A stretch of DNA of 64,000 bases from Hydractinia symbiolongicarpus. Taxonomy: Eukaryota; Cnidaria; Hydrozoa; Anthoathecata; Hydractiniidae. The notes below the pieces were generated by a model. It had not been told where the DNA came from. It did no database searches and was given only the letters and a program-made list of their open reading frames with translations. How positions within the stretch are numbered: the stretch's first letter is position 1; each line of letters starts with the position of its first letter. Shown here in pieces: positions 13,536 through 26,390 of the stretch. Position numbers and translations under genes: made by a program. The stretch spans positions 42,491,201 through 42,555,200 of the forward strand of contig NC_079875.1 in assembly GCF_029227915.1 (NCBI RefSeq), in the 5' to 3' direction.

Positions 13536-15156
13536 AAGACTTGTAGTTTTCAAAAATGTTTTCATTTTTGATGAGGCGCTGAATAAAAGAAGTTTAATCG
13601 CCCTCAAACGAAAATTCGCAATTTCCCGTAAATCCTGGACTCGGCCCGTATAGTCAAAAATATACAAGGAAAGTACCCAGGGAGTAAACTCATTTCCCGA
13701 ACGATTTTTTATATTATTTTTTTACCACTAAACGCATGAGACTTGTAGTTTTCAAAAATGTTTTCATTTTTGATGAGGCGCTGAATAAAAGAAGTTTAAT
13801 CGCCCTCAAACGAAAATTCGCGATTTCCCGTAAATCCCGGACTCGGCCCGTATAATCCAAAGTATACAAAGAAAGTACCCAGGGAGTAAACTCATTTCCC
13901 GAACGATTTTTTAAATTATTTTTTCACCACTAAAACGCATGAGACTTGTAGTTTTCAAAAATGTTTTCATTTTTGATGAGACGCTGAATAAAAGAAGTTT
14001 AATCGCCGGCAAACGAAAACCCGCGATTTCCCGTAAATCCCGGGCTTGGCCCGTATAGTCAAAAGTATACAAAGAAAGTACCCAGGGAGTAAACTCATTT
14101 CCCGAACGATTTTTTAAATTATTTTTTCACCACTAAAACGCATGAGACTTGTAGTTTTCAAAAATGTTTTCATTTTTGATGAGACGCTGAATAAAAGAAG
14201 TTTAATCGCCGGCAAACGAAAACCCGCCATTTCCCGTAAACCCCGGACTCGGCCCGTATAGTCAAAAGTATACAATGAAAGTACCCAGGGAGTAAACTCA
14301 ATTCCTGAACGATTTTTTATATTATTTTTTTACCACTAAACGCATGAGACTTGTAGTTTTCAAAAATGTTTTCATATTTGATGGGACGCTGAATAAAAGA
14401 AGTTTAATCGCCGGCAAACGAAAATCCGCGATTTCCTGTAAATCCCGGACTCGGCCCGTATAGTCAAAAGTATACAAAGAAAGTACCCAGGGAGTAAACT
14501 CATTTCCCGAACGATTTTTTAAATTATTTTTTCACCACTAAAACGCATGAGACTTGTAGTTTTCAAAAATGTTTTCATTTTTGATGAGACGCTGAATAAA
14601 AGAAGTTTAATCGCCGGCAAACGAAAACCCGCCATTTCCCGTAAACCCCGGACTCGGCCCGTATAGTCAAAAGTATACAATGAAAGTACCCAGGGAGTAA
14701 ACTCATTTCCCGAACGATTTTTTAAATTATTTTTTCACCACTAAAACGCATGAGACTTGTAGTTTTCAAAAATGTTTTCATTTTTGATGAGACGCTTAAT
14801 GAAAGAGGTTTAATCGCCGGCAAACGAAAACCCGCCATTTCCCGTAAACCCCGGACTCGGCCCGTATAGTCAAAAGTATACAATGAAAGTACCCAGGGAG
14901 TAAACTCAATTCCTGAACGATTTTTTATATTATATTTTTACCACTAAACGCATGAGACTTGTAGTTTTCAAAAATGTGTTCATATTTAATGGGACGCTGA
15001 ATAAAAGAAGTTTAAACGCCGGCAAACGAAAATCCGCGATTTCCTGTAAATCCCGGACTCGGCCCGTATAGTCAAAAGTATACAAAGAAAGTACCCAGGC
15101 AGTAAACTCATTTCCCGAACGATTTTTTAAATTATTTTTTCACCACTATAACGCAT

Positions 15157-15285
15157 GAGACTTGTAGTTTTCAAAAATGTTTTCATTTTCGATGAGACGC
15201 TTAATGAAAGAGGTTTAAAAGTACCTAGGGAGTAAACTCATTTCCCGAACGATTTTTTATATTATTTTTTTACCACTAAACGCAT
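15157..15285 (+). repeat. Truncated monomer, 129 bp (third copy)
   Basis: This is the counterpart of 12265-12393 in the second 2892-bp unit, with an identical deletion join; TATAACGCAT stands upstream in place of TATAGCGCAT. Confidence 0.93.
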
Positions 15286-16298
15286 AAGACTTGTAGTTTT
15301 CAAAAATGTTTTCATTTTTGATGAGGCGCTGAATAAAAGAAGTTTAATCGCCCTCAAACGAAAATTCGCAATTTCCCGTAAATCCTGGACTCGGCCCGTA
15401 TAGTCAAAAATATACAAGGAAAGTACCCAGGGAGTAAACTCATTTCCCGAACGATTTTTTATATTATTTTTTTACCACTAAACGCATGAGACTTGTAGTT
15501 TTCAAAAATGTTTTCATTTTTGATGAGGCGCTGAATAAAAGAAGTTTAATCGCCCTCAAACGAAAATTCGCGATTTCCCGTAAATCCCGGACTCGGCCCG
15601 TATAATCCAAAGTATACAAAGAAAGTACCCAGGGAGTAAACTCATTTCCCGAACGATTTTTTAAATTATTTTTTCACCACTAAAACGCATGAGACTTGTA
15701 GTTTTCAAAAATGTTTTCATTTTTGATGAGACGCTGAATAAAAGAAGTTTAATCGCCGGCAAACGAAAACCCGCGATTTCCCGTAAATCCCGGGCTTGGC
15801 CCGTATAGTCAAAAGTATACAAAGAAAGTACCCAGGGAGTAAACTCATTTCCCGAACGATTTTTTAAATTATTTTTTCACCACTAAAACGCATGAAACTT
15901 GTAGTTTTCAAAAATGTTTTCATTTTTGATGAGACGCTGAATAAAAGAAGTTTAATCGCCGGCAAACGAAAATCCGCCATTTCCCGTAAACCCCGGACTC
16001 GGCCCGTATAGTCAAAAGTATACAATGAAAGTACCCAGGGAGTAAACTCATTTCCTGAACGATTTTTTATATTATTTTTTTACCACTAAACGCATGAGAC
16101 TTGTAGTTTTCAAAAATGTTTTCATATTTGATGGGACGCTGAATAAAAGAAGTTTAATCGCCGGCAAACGAAAATCCGCCATTTCCCGTAAACCCCGGAC
16201 TCGGCCCGTATAGTCAAAAGTATACAAAGAAAGTACCCAGGGAGTAAACTCATTTCCCGAACGATTTTTTAAATTATTTTTTCACCACTATAGCGCAT

Positions 16299-16427
16299 GA
16301 GACTTGTAGTTTTCAAAAATGTTTTCATTTTCGATGAGACGCTTAATGAAAGAGGTTTAAAAGTACCTAAGGAGAAAACTCATTTCCCGAACGATTTTTT
16401 ATATTATTTTTTTACCACTAAACGCAT
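16299..16427 (+). repeat. Truncated monomer, 129 bp (fourth copy)
   Basis: This is the counterpart of 13407-13535 in the second 2892-bp unit; ACCTAAGGAGAAAAC replaces ACCTAGGGAGAAAAC. At 18070 and beyond, the next equivalent monomer is full length, so the deletion allele ends with this unit. Confidence 0.93.
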
Positions 16428-18069
16428 AAGACTTGTAGTTTTCAAAAATGTTTTCATTTTTGATGAGGCGCTGAATAAAAGAAGTTTAATCGCCCTCAAA
16501 CGAAAATTCGCAATTTCCCGTAAATCCTGGACTCGGCCCGTATAGTCAAAAATATACAAGGAAAGTACCCAGGGAGTAAACTCATTTCCCGAACGATTTT
16601 TTATATTATTTTTTTACCACTAAACGCATGAGACTTGTAGTTTTCAAAAATGTTTTCATTTTTGATGAGGCGCTGAATAAAAGAAGTTTAATCGCCCTCA
16701 AACGAAAATTCGCGATTTCCCGTAAATCCCGGACTCGGCCCGTATAATCCAAAGTATACAAAGAAAGTACCCAGGGAGTAAACTCATTTCCCGAACGATT
16801 TTTTAAATTATTTTTTCACCACTAAAACGCATGAGACTTGTAGTTTTCAAAAATGTTTTCATTTTTGATGAGACGCTGAATAAAAGAAGTTTAATCGCCG
16901 GCAAACGAAAACCCGCGATTTCCCGTAAATCCCGGGCTTGGCCCGTATAGTCAAAAGTATACAAAGAAAGTACCCAGGGAGTAAACTCATTTCCCGAACG
17001 ATTTTTTAAATTATTTTTTCACCACTAAAACGCATGAGACTTGTAGTTTTCAAAAATGTTTTCATTTTTGATGAGACGCTGAATAAAAGAAGTTTAATCG
17101 CCGGCAAACGAAAACCCGCCATTTCCCGTAAACCCCGGACTCGGCCCGTATAGTCAAAAGTATACAATGAAAGTACCCAGGGAGTAAACTCAATTCCTGA
17201 ACGATTTTTTATATTATTTTTTTACCACTAAACGCATGAGACTTGTAGTTTTCAAAAATGTTTTCATATTTGATGGGACGCTGAATAAAAGAAGTTTAAT
17301 CGCCGGCAAACGAAAATCCGCGATTTCCTGTAAATCCCGGACTCGGCCCGTATAGTCAAAAGTATACAAAGAAAGTACCCAGGGAGTAAACTCATTTCCC
17401 GAACGATTTTTTAAATTATTTTTTCACCACTAAAACGCATGAGACTTGTAGTTTTCAAAAATGTTTTCATTTTTGATGAGACGCTGAATAAAAGAAGTTT
17501 AATCGCCGGCAAACGAAAACCCGCCATTTCCCGTAAACCCCGGACTCGGCCCGTATAGTCAAAAGTATACAATGAAAGTACCCAGGGAGTAAACTCATTT
17601 CCCGAACGATTTTTTAAATTATTTTTTCACCACTAAAACGCATGAGACTTGTAGTTTTCAAAAATGTTTTCATTTTTGATGAGACGCTTAATGAAAGAGG
17701 TTTAATCGCCGGCAAACGAAAACCCGCCATTTCCCGTAAACCCCGGACTCGGCCCGTATAGTCAAAAGTATACAATGAAAGTACCCAGGGAGTAAACTCA
17801 ATTCCTGAACGATTTTTTATATTATATTTTTACCACTAAACGCATGAGACTTGTAGTTTTCAAAAATGTGTTCATATTTAATGGGACGCTGAATAAAAGA
17901 AGTTTAAACGCCGGCAAACGAAAATCCGCGATTTCCTGTAAATCCCGGACTCGGCCCGTATAGTCAAAAGTATACAAAGAAAGTACCCAGGCAGTAAACT
18001 CATTTCCCGAACGATTTTTTAAATTATTTTTTCACCACTATAACGCATGAGACTTGTAGTTTTCAAAAA

Positions 18070-20440
18070 CGTTTTCATTTTCGATGAGACGCTTAATGAA
18101 AGAGGTTTAATCGCCGGCAAACGAAAATCCGCGATTTCCCGTAAATCCTGGACTCGGCCCGTATAGTCAAAAGTATACAAAGAAAGTACCTAGGGAGTAA
18201 ACTCATTTTCCGAACGATTTTTTATATTATTTTTTTACCACTAAACGCATAAGCCTTGTAGTTTTCAAAAATGTTTTCATTTTTGATGAGGCGCTGAATA
18301 AAAGAAGTATAATCGCCCTCAAACGAAAATTCGCGATTTCCCGTAAATCCTGGACTCGGCCCGTATAGTCAAAAGTATACAAGGAAAGTACCCAGGGAGT
18401 AAACTCATTTCCCGAACGATTTTTTATATTATTTTTTTACCAATAAACGCATGAGACTTGTAGTTTTCAAAAATGTTTTCATTTTTGATGAGGCGCTGAA
18501 TAAAAGAAGTTTAATCGCCCTCAAACGAAAATTCGCGATTTCCCGTAAATCCCGGACTCGGCCCGTATAATCCAAAGTATACAAAGAAAGTACCCAGGGA
18601 GTAAACTCATTTCCCGAACGATTTTTTAAATTATTTTTTCACCACTAAAACGCATGAGACTTGTAGTTTTCAAAAATGTTTTCATTTTTGATGAGACGCT
18701 GAATAAAAGAAGTTTAATCGCCGGCAAACGAAAACCCGCGATTTCCCGTAAATACCGGGCTTGGCCCGTATAGTCAAAAGTATACAAAGAAAGTACCCAG
18801 GGAGTAAACTCATTTCCCGAACGATTTTTTAAATTATTTTTTCACCACTAAAACGCATGAGACTTGTAGTTTTCAAAAATGTTTTCATTTTTGATGAGAC
18901 GCTGAATAAAAGAAGTTTAATCGCCGGCAAACGAAAACCCGCCATTTCCCGTAAACCCCGGACTCGGCCCGTATAGTCAAAAGTATACAATGAAAGTACC
19001 CAGGAAGTAAACTCATTTCCTGAACGATTTTTTATATTATTTTTTTACCACTAAACGCATGAGACTTGTAGTTTTCAAAAATGTTTTCATATTTGATGGG
19101 ACGCTGAATAAAAGAAGTTTAATCGCCGGCAAACGAAAACCCGCCATTTCCCGTAAACCCCGGACTCGGCCCGTATAGTCAAAAGTATACAATGAAAGTA
19201 CCCAGGAAGTAAACTCATTTCCTGAACGATTTTTTATATTATTTTTTTACCACTAAACGCATGAGACTTGTAGTTTTCAAAAATGTTTTCATATTTGATG
19301 GGACGCTGAATAAAAGAAGTTTAATCGCCGGCAAACGAAAATCCGCCATTTCCCGTAAACCCCGAACTCGGCCCGTATAGTCAAAAGTATACAATGAAAG
19401 TACCCAGGGAGTAAACTCATTTCCTGAACGATTTTTTAAATTATTTTTTTACCACTAAACGCATGAGACTTGTAGTTTTCAAAAATGATTTCATATTTGA
19501 TGGGACGCTGAATAAAAGAAGTTTAATCGCCGGCAAACGAAAATCCGCGATTTCCTGTAATTCCCGGACTCGGCCCGTATAGTCAAAAGTATACAAAGAA
19601 AGTACCCTGTGAGTAAACTCATTTCCCGAACGATTTTTTAAATTATTTTTTCACCACTAAAACGCATGAGACTTGTAGTTTTTAGAAATGTTTTCATTTT
19701 TGATGAGACGCATAATGAAAGTGGTTTAATCGCCGGCAAACGAAAACCCGCGATTTCCCGTACATCCCGGGCTTCGCCCGTATAGTTGAATGTATACAAA
19801 AAAATACCCTGTGAGTAAAATCATTTCCAAAACGATTTTTTAAATTATCTCTTCACCACTAAAACGCATGAGACTTGTAGTTTTCAACAATGTTTTCATT
19901 TTTGATGAGACGCTGAATAAAAGAAGTTTAATCGCCGGCAAACGAAAATCGGCGATTTCCCGTAAATCCTGGACTCGGCCCGTATAGTCAAAAGTATACA
20001 AAGAAAGTACCCAGGGAGTAAACTCATTTCCCGAACGATTTTTTATATTATTTTTTTACCACTAAACGCATGAGACTTGTAGTTTTCAAAAATGTTTTCA
20101 TTTTTGATGAGGTGCTGAATAAAAGAAGTTTAATCGCCCTCAAACGAAAATTCGCGATTTCCCGTAAATCCCGGACTCGGCCCGTATAATCCAAAATATA
20201 CAAAGAAAGTACCCAGGGAGTAAACTCATTTCCCGAACGATTTTTTAAATTATTTTTTCACCACTAAAACGCATGAGACTTGTAGTTTTTAAAAATGTTT
20301 TCATTTTTGTTGAGACGCTGAATAAAAGAAGTTTAATCGCCGGCAAACGAAAACCCGCGATTTCCCGTAAATCCCGGGCTTGGCCCGTATAGTCAAAAGT
20401 ATACAAAGAAAGTACCCAGGGAGTAAACTCATTTCCCGAA
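18070..20440 (+). repeat. Type A/B monomers, mixed
   Basis: There are no genes. A near-identical adjacent monomer pair carries CAGGAAGTAAAC followed by TTCCTGAACG near 19000 and 19203. At about 19600-19850 the TGTGAGTAAAC / GCATAATGAAAGTGG monomer type of 300-1300 reappears, showing long-range relatedness within the array. Confidence 0.85.
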
Positions 20441-21503
20441 CGATTTTTTAAACTATTTTTTCACCACTAAAACTCATGAGACTTGTAGTTTTCAAAAATG
20501 TTTTCATTTTTGATGAGATGCTGAATAAAAGAAGTTTAATCGCCGGCAAACGAAAACCGGCCATTTCCCGTAAACCCCGGACTCGGCCCGTATAGTCAAA
20601 AGTATACAATGAAAGTACCCAGGGAGTAAACTCAATTCCTGAACGATTTTTTATATTATTTTTTTACCACTAAACGCATGAGACTTGTAGTTTTCAAAAA
20701 TGTTTTCATATTTGATGGGACGCTGAATAAAAGAAGTTTAATCGCCGGCAAACGAAAATCCGCGATTTCCTGTAAATCCCGGACTCGGCCCGTATAGTCA
20801 AAAGTATACAAAGAAAGTACCCAGGGAGTAAACTCATTTCCCGAACGATTTTTTAAATTATTTTTTCACCACTATAACGCACGAGACTTGTAGTTTTCAA
20901 AAATGTTTTCATTTTCGATGAGACGCTTAATGAAAGAGGTTTAATCGCCGGCAAACGAAAATCCGCGATTTCCTGTAAATCCTGGACTCGGCCCGTATAG
21001 TCAAAAGTATACAAAGAAAGTACCCAGGGAGTAAACTCATTTCCCGAACGATTTTTTATATTATTTTTTTACCACTAAACGCATAAGACTTGTAGTTTTC
21101 AAAAATGTTTTCATTTTTGATGAGGCGCTGAATAAAAGAAGTTTAATCGCCCTCAAACGAAAATTTGCGACTTCCCGTAAATCCTGGACTCGGCCCGTAT
21201 AGTCAAAAGTATACAAGGAAAGTACCCAGGGAGTAAACTCATTTCCCGAACGATTTTTTATATTATTTTTTTACCACTAAACGCATGAGACTTGTAGTTT
21301 TCAAAAATGTTTTCATTTTTGATGAGGCGCTGAATAAAAGAAGTTTAATCGCCCTCAAACGAAAATTCGCGATTTCCCGTAAATCCCGGACTCGGCCTGT
21401 ATAATCCAAAGTATACAAAGAAAGTACCCAGGGAGTAAACTCATTTCCCGAACGATTTTTTAAATTATTTTTTCACCACTAAAACGCATGAGACTTGTAG
21501 TTT

Positions 21504-21525
21504 TCAAAAATGTTTTCATTTTTGA
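21504..21525. other. 9-bp dyad symmetry in each monomer
   Basis: TCAAAAATG at 21504-21512 and its exact reverse complement CATTTTTGA at 21517-21525 flank a TTTT spacer. Another clear copy is at 531-552. Most type A monomers keep it intact. Many monomers after about 26 kb carry TTTTTAAAAATG at the left arm, losing the C-G pair, and D-like monomers have ATATTTGATGGG on the right arm. It could be a protein-binding dyad or a cruciform-prone site; no function is shown by sequence alone. Confidence 0.7.
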
Positions 21526-21568
21526 TGAGACGCTGAATAAAAGAAGTTTAATCGCCGGCAAACGAAAA

Positions 21569-21602
21569 CCCGCGATTTCCCGTAAATCCCGGGCTTGGCC
21601 CG
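21569..21602 (+). other. Cluster of four CCCG boxes at about 10-bp spacing
   Basis: CCCG occurs at 21569, 21579, 21588 and 21599, with spacings of 10, 9 and 11 bp (mean 10, about one helical turn). A fifth CCCG lies 51 bp downstream at 21650. This is the GC-rich core of an otherwise AT-rich monomer. Subfamilies vary at these boxes mostly by C-to-T or G-to-A changes at the CG. It may be a nucleosome-phasing or zinc-finger-type binding region; this is inference. Confidence 0.65.
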
Positions 21603-21658
21603 TATAGTCAAAAGTATACAAAGAAAGTACCCAGGGAGTAAACTCATTTCCCGAACGA

Positions 21659-21676
21659 TTTTTTAAATTATTTTTT
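21659..21676 (+). other. Paired T-tracts (linker region)
   Basis: Two T6 runs at 21659-21664 and 21671-21676 flank AAATTA, with starts 12 bp apart. This is the most variable part of the monomer and defines subfamilies: A has TTAAATTATTTTTTCACC, B has TATATTATTTTTTTACC, C has TTAAATTATTATTTCACC, D has TTAAAATATTTTTTCACC. A T8 version occurs near 22485, 24910, 25520, 26330, 53635 and 55865. It is probably intrinsically stiff, nucleosome-disfavouring DNA. Confidence 0.7.
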
Positions 21677-24300
21677 CACCACTAAAACACATGAGACTTG
21701 TAGTTTTCAAAAATGTTTTCATCTTTGATGAGACGCTGAAAAAAAGAAGTTTAATCGCCGGCTAACGAAAACCCGCCATTTCCCGTAAACCCCGGACTCG
21801 GCCCGTATAGTCAAAAGTATACAATGAAAGTACCCAGGGAGTAAACACATTTCCTGAACGATTTTTTATATTATTTTTTTACCACTAAACGCATGAGACT
21901 TGTAGTTTTCAAAAATGTTTTCATATTTGATGGGACGCTGAATAAAAGAAGTTTAATCGCCGGCAAACGAAAATCCGCGATTTCCTGTAAATCCCAGACT
22001 CGGCCCGTATAGTCAAAAGTATACAAAGAAAGTACCCAGGGAGTAAACTCATTTCCCGAACGATTTTTTATATTATTTTTTTACCACTAAACGCATGAGA
22101 CTTGTAGTTTTCAAAAATGTTTTCATTTTTGATGAGGCGCTGAATAAAAGAAGTTTAATCGCCTTCAAACGAAAATTCGCGATTTCCCGTAAATCCCGGA
22201 CTCGGCCCGTATAATCCAAAGTATACAAAGAAAGTACCCAGGGTGTAAACTCATTTCCCGAACGATTTTTTAAATTATTTTTTCACCACTAAAACGCATG
22301 AGACTTGTAGTTTTCAAAAATGTTTTCATTTTCGATGAGACGCTTAATGAAATAGGTTTAATCGCCGGCAAACGAAATCCCGCGATTTCCCGTAAACCTG
22401 GGACTTGGCCCGTATAGTCGAATGTATACAAAGAAAGTACCCAGAGAGTAAACTCATTTCCCGAACGATTTTTTAAATTTTTTTTTTACCACTAAAACGC
22501 ATGAGACTTGTAGTTTTCGAAAACGTTTTCATTTTTGATGAGACGCTGAATAAAAGAAGTTTAATCGACGGCAAACGAAAACCTGCGATTTCCCGTAAAT
22601 CCCGGACTCGACCCGTATAGTCAAAAGTATACAAAGAAAGTACCCAGGGAGTAAACTCATTTCCCAAACGATTTTTTAAATTATTTTTTCACCACTAAAA
22701 CGCATGAGACTTTTAGTTTTCAGAAATGTTTTCATTTTTGATGAGACGCATAATGAAAGTGGTTTAATCGCCGGCAAACGAAAACCCGCGATTTCCCGTA
22801 AATCCCGGGCTTGGCCCGTATAGTCGAATGTATACAAAAAAGTACCCTGTGAGTAAAATCATTTCCGAAACGATTTTTTAAATTATCTCTTCACCACTAA
22901 AACGCATGAGACTTGTAGTTTTCAACAATGTTTTCATTTTTGATGAGACGCTGAATAAAAGAAGTTTAATCGCTGGCAAACGAAAACCCGCGATTTCCCG
23001 TAAATCCCGGGCTTGGCCCGTATAGTCAAAAGTATACAAAGAAAGTACCCAGGGAGTAAACTCATTTCCCGAACGATTTTTTAAACTGTTTTTTCACCAC
23101 TAAAACTCATGAGACTTGTAGTTTTCAAAAATGTTTTCATTTTTGATGAGACGCTGAATAAAAGAAGTTTAATCGCCGGCAAACGAAAACCGGCCATTTC
23201 CCGTAAACCCTGGACTCGGCCCGTATAGTCAAAAGTATACAATGAAAGTACCCAGGGAGTAAACTCAATTCCTGAACGATTTTTTATATTATTTTTTTAC
23301 CACTAAACGCATGAGACTTGTAGTTTTCAAAAATGTTTTCATATTTGATGGGACGCTGAATAAAAGAAGTTTAATCGCCGTCAAACGAAAATCCGCGATT
23401 TCCTGTAAATCCCGGACTCGGCCCGTATAGTCAAAAGTATACAAAGAAAGTACCCAGGGAGTAAACTCATTTCCCGAACGATTTTTTAAATTATTCTTTC
23501 ACCACTAAAACGCATGAGACTTGTAGTTTTCAAAAATGTTTTCATTTTTGATGAGACGCTGAATAAAAGAAGTTTAATCGCCGGCAAACGAAAACCCGCG
23601 ATTTCCCGTAAATCCCGGGCTTGGCCCGTATAGTCAAAAGTATACAAAGAAAGTACCCAGGGAGTAAACTCATTTCCCGAACGATTTTTTAAATTATTTT
23701 TTCACCACTAAAACGCATGAGACTTGTAGTTTTCAAAAATGTTTTCATCTTTGATGAGACGCTGAAAAAAAGAAGTTTAATCGCCGGCTAACGAAAACCC
23801 GCCATTTCCCGTAAACCCCGGACTCGGCCCGTATAGTCAAAAGTATACAATGAAAGTACCCAGGGAGTAAACACATTTCCTGAACGATTTTTTATATTAT
23901 TTTTTTACCACTAAACGCATGAGACTTGTAGTTTTCAAAAATGTTTTCATATTTGATGGGACGCTGAATAAAAGAAGTTTAATCGCCGGCAAACGAAAAT
24001 CCGCGATTTCCTGTAAATCCCGGACTCGGCCCGTATAGTCAAAAGTATACAAAGAAAGTACCCAGGGAGTAAACTCATTTCCCGAACGATTTTTTATATT
24101 ATTTTTTTACCACTAAACGCATGAGACTTGTAGTTTTCAAAAATGTTTTCATTTTTGATGAGGCGCTGAATAAAAGAAGTTTAATCGCCTTCAAACGAAA
24201 ATTCGCGATTTCCCGTAAATCCCGGACTCGGCCCGTATAATCCAAAGTATACAAAGAAAGTACCCAGGGTGTAAACTCATTTCCCAAACGATTTTTTAAA

Positions 24301-26390
24301 TTATTTTTTCACCACTAAAACGCATGAGACTTTTAGTTTTCAGAAATGTTTTCATTTTTGATGAGACGCATAATGAAAGTGGTTTAATCGCCGGCAAACG
24401 AAAACCTGCGATTTCCCGTAAATCCCGGGCTTGGCCCGTATAGTCGAATGTATACAAAGAAAGTACCCAGGGAGTAAACTCATTTCCCGAACGATTTTTT
24501 AAATTATTTTTTCACCACTAAAACGCATGAGACTTGTAGTTTTCAAAAATGTTTTCATATTTGATGGGACGCTGAATAAAAGAAGTTTAATCGCCGGCAA
24601 ACGAAAATCCGCGATTTCCTGTAAATCCCGGACTCGGCCCGTATAATCCAAAGTATACAAAGAAAGTACCCAGGGAGTAAACTCATTTCCCGAACGATTT
24701 TTTAAATTATTTTTTCACCACTAAAACGCATGAGACTTGTAGTTTTTAAAAATGTTTTCATTTTTGATGAGACGCTGAATAAAAGAAGTTTAATCGCCGG
24801 CAAACGAAAACCCGCGATTTCCCGTAAATCCCAGACTTGACCGTATAGTCAAAAGTATACAAAGAAAGTACCCAGGGAGTAAACTCATTTCCCGAACGAT
24901 TTTTTAAATTTTTTTTTCACCACTAAAACGCATGAGACTTGTAGTTTTCAAAAATGTTTTCATTTTTGATGAGACGTTGAATAAAAGAAGTTTAATCGCC
25001 GGCAAACGAAAACCTGCCATTTCCCGTAAACCCCGGACTCGGCCCGTATAGTCAAAAGTATACAAAGAAAGTACCCAGGGAGTAAACTCAATTCCCGAAC
25101 GATTTTTTATATTATTTTTTTACCACTAAACGCATGAGACTTGTAGTTTTCAAAAATGTTTTCATATTTGATGGGACGCTGAATAAAAGAAGTTTAATCG
25201 CCGGCAAACGAAAATCCGCGATTTCCTGTAAATCCCGGACTCGGCCCGTATAGTCAAAAGTATACAAAGAAAGTACCCAGGGAGTAAACTCATTTCCCGA
25301 ACGATTTTTTAAATTATTTTTTCACCACTAAAACGCATGAGACTTGTAGTTTTCAAAAATGTTTTTATTTTCGATGAGACGCTTAATGAAAGAGGTTTAA
25401 TCACTGGCAAACGAAATCCCGCGACTTCCCGTAAATCCGGGACTTGGCCCGTATAGTCGAATGTATACAAAGAAAGTACCCAGGGAGTAAACTCATTTCC
25501 CGAACGATTTTTTAAATTTTTTTTTCACCACTAAAACGCATGAGACTTGTAGTTTTCGAAAATGTTTTCATTTTTGATGAGACGCTGAATAAAAGAAGTT
25601 TAATCGACGGCAAACGAAAACCTGCGATTTCCCGTAAATCCCGGACTCGACCCGTATAGTCAAAAGTATACATAGAAAGTACCCAGGGAGTAAACTCATT
25701 TCCCAAACGATTTTTTAAATTATTTTTTCACCACTAAAACGCATCAGACTTGTAGTTTTCAAAAATGTTTTCATTTTTGATGAGACGCTGAATAAAAGAA
25801 GTTTAATCGCCGGCAAACGAAAACCCGCCATTTCCCGTAAACCCCGGACTCGGCCCGTGTAGTCAAAAGTATACAAAGAAAGTACCCAGGGAGTAAACTC
25901 TTTTCCCGAACGATTTTTTATATTATTTTTTTACCACTAAACGCATGAGACTTGTAGTTTTCAAAAATGTTTTCATATTTAATGGGACGCTGAATAAAAG
26001 AAGTTTAATCGCCGGCAAAGGAAAATCCGCGATTTCCCGTAAATCCCGGACTCGGCCCGTATAGTCAAAAGTATACAAAGAAAGTACCCAGGGAGTAAAC
26101 TCATTTCCCCAACGATTTTTTAAATTATTTTTTCACCACTAAAACGCATGAGACTTGTAGTTTTCAAAAATGTTTTCATTTTTGATGAGACGCTTAATGA
26201 AAGAGGTTTAATCGTCGGCAAACGAAATCCCGCGATTTCCCGTAAATCCGGGGCTTGGCCCGTATAGTCGAATGTATACAAAGAAAGTACCCAGGGAGTA
26301 AATTCATTTCCCGAACGATTTTTTAAATTTTTTTTTCACCACTAAAACGCATGAGACTTGTAGTTTTTAAAAATGTTTTCATTTTTGATG
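24301..26390 (+). repeat. Mixed monomers; last type B copies
   Basis: Type A monomers, some with T8 linkers, alternate with the last type B linkers (TATATTATTTTTTTACC), the final one I saw being near 25920. There are no other features. Confidence 0.8.

Larger units (their letters stand above)
12208..18069 (+). repeat. Two copies of a 2892-bp composite unit
   Basis: 12208-15177 corresponds to 15100-18069 with a constant offset of 2892 bp, checked at 12321/15213, 13001/15893, 13407/16299 and 14971/17863. Each unit holds about 13 full monomers and two 129-bp truncated ones. Shared oddities include CATGAAACTTG, AAATGTGTTCATATTTAATGG and TATTATATTTTTACC. The few differences include AGGGAGAAAAC against AAGGAGAAAAC and TATAGCGCAT against TATAACGCAT. 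Copy 2 ends where 18070 differs from 15178. Confidence 0.9.
21490..21692 (+). repeat. Representative 203-bp monomer
   Basis: This copy is close to the array consensus and serves as an internal map. In order it holds: the start word GAGACTTGTAG; a 9-bp dyad at 21504-21525; a purine-rich AATAAAAGAAG stretch; the palindrome GCCGGC at 21554-21559; four CCCG boxes at 21569-21602; the palindrome GTATAC at 21614-21619; AAGTACCCAGGGAGTAAAC; a fifth CCCG at 21650-21653; paired T-runs at 21659-21676; and the CACCACTAAAACRCAT end. GCCGGC, GTATAC and TTTAAA occur about once in most monomers. 203 is not a multiple of three, so no frame continues from one monomer to the next. Confidence 0.95.
20441..24300 (+). 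repeat. Overlapping duplications with 2633-, 2026- and 1620-bp offsets
   Basis: AAAACTCATGAG marks monomers at 20478 and 23111 (offset 2633, 13 monomers). CATCTTTGATG with GCTGAAAAAAAG marks 21721 and 23747 (offset 2026, 10 monomers). The GAGACTTTTAGTTTTCAG monomer at about 22706 recurs at about 24326 (offset 1620, 8 monomers). The falling offset along the block means the two copies have lost or gained monomers since duplication. Confidence 0.82.

Noticed and set aside
13405-13653. Plus-strand 82-codon frame, also at 16297-16545
   Set aside because: It exists only because the 73-bp deletion in the truncated monomer joins two satellite frames; both copies come from the 2892-bp duplication. 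No support for a gene.
21614-21676. Bacterial-like promoter or terminator signals (GTATAC, T-runs after the CCCG core)
   Set aside because: These words recur in every monomer and lie outside any gene; no stem of useful strength directly precedes the T-runs.
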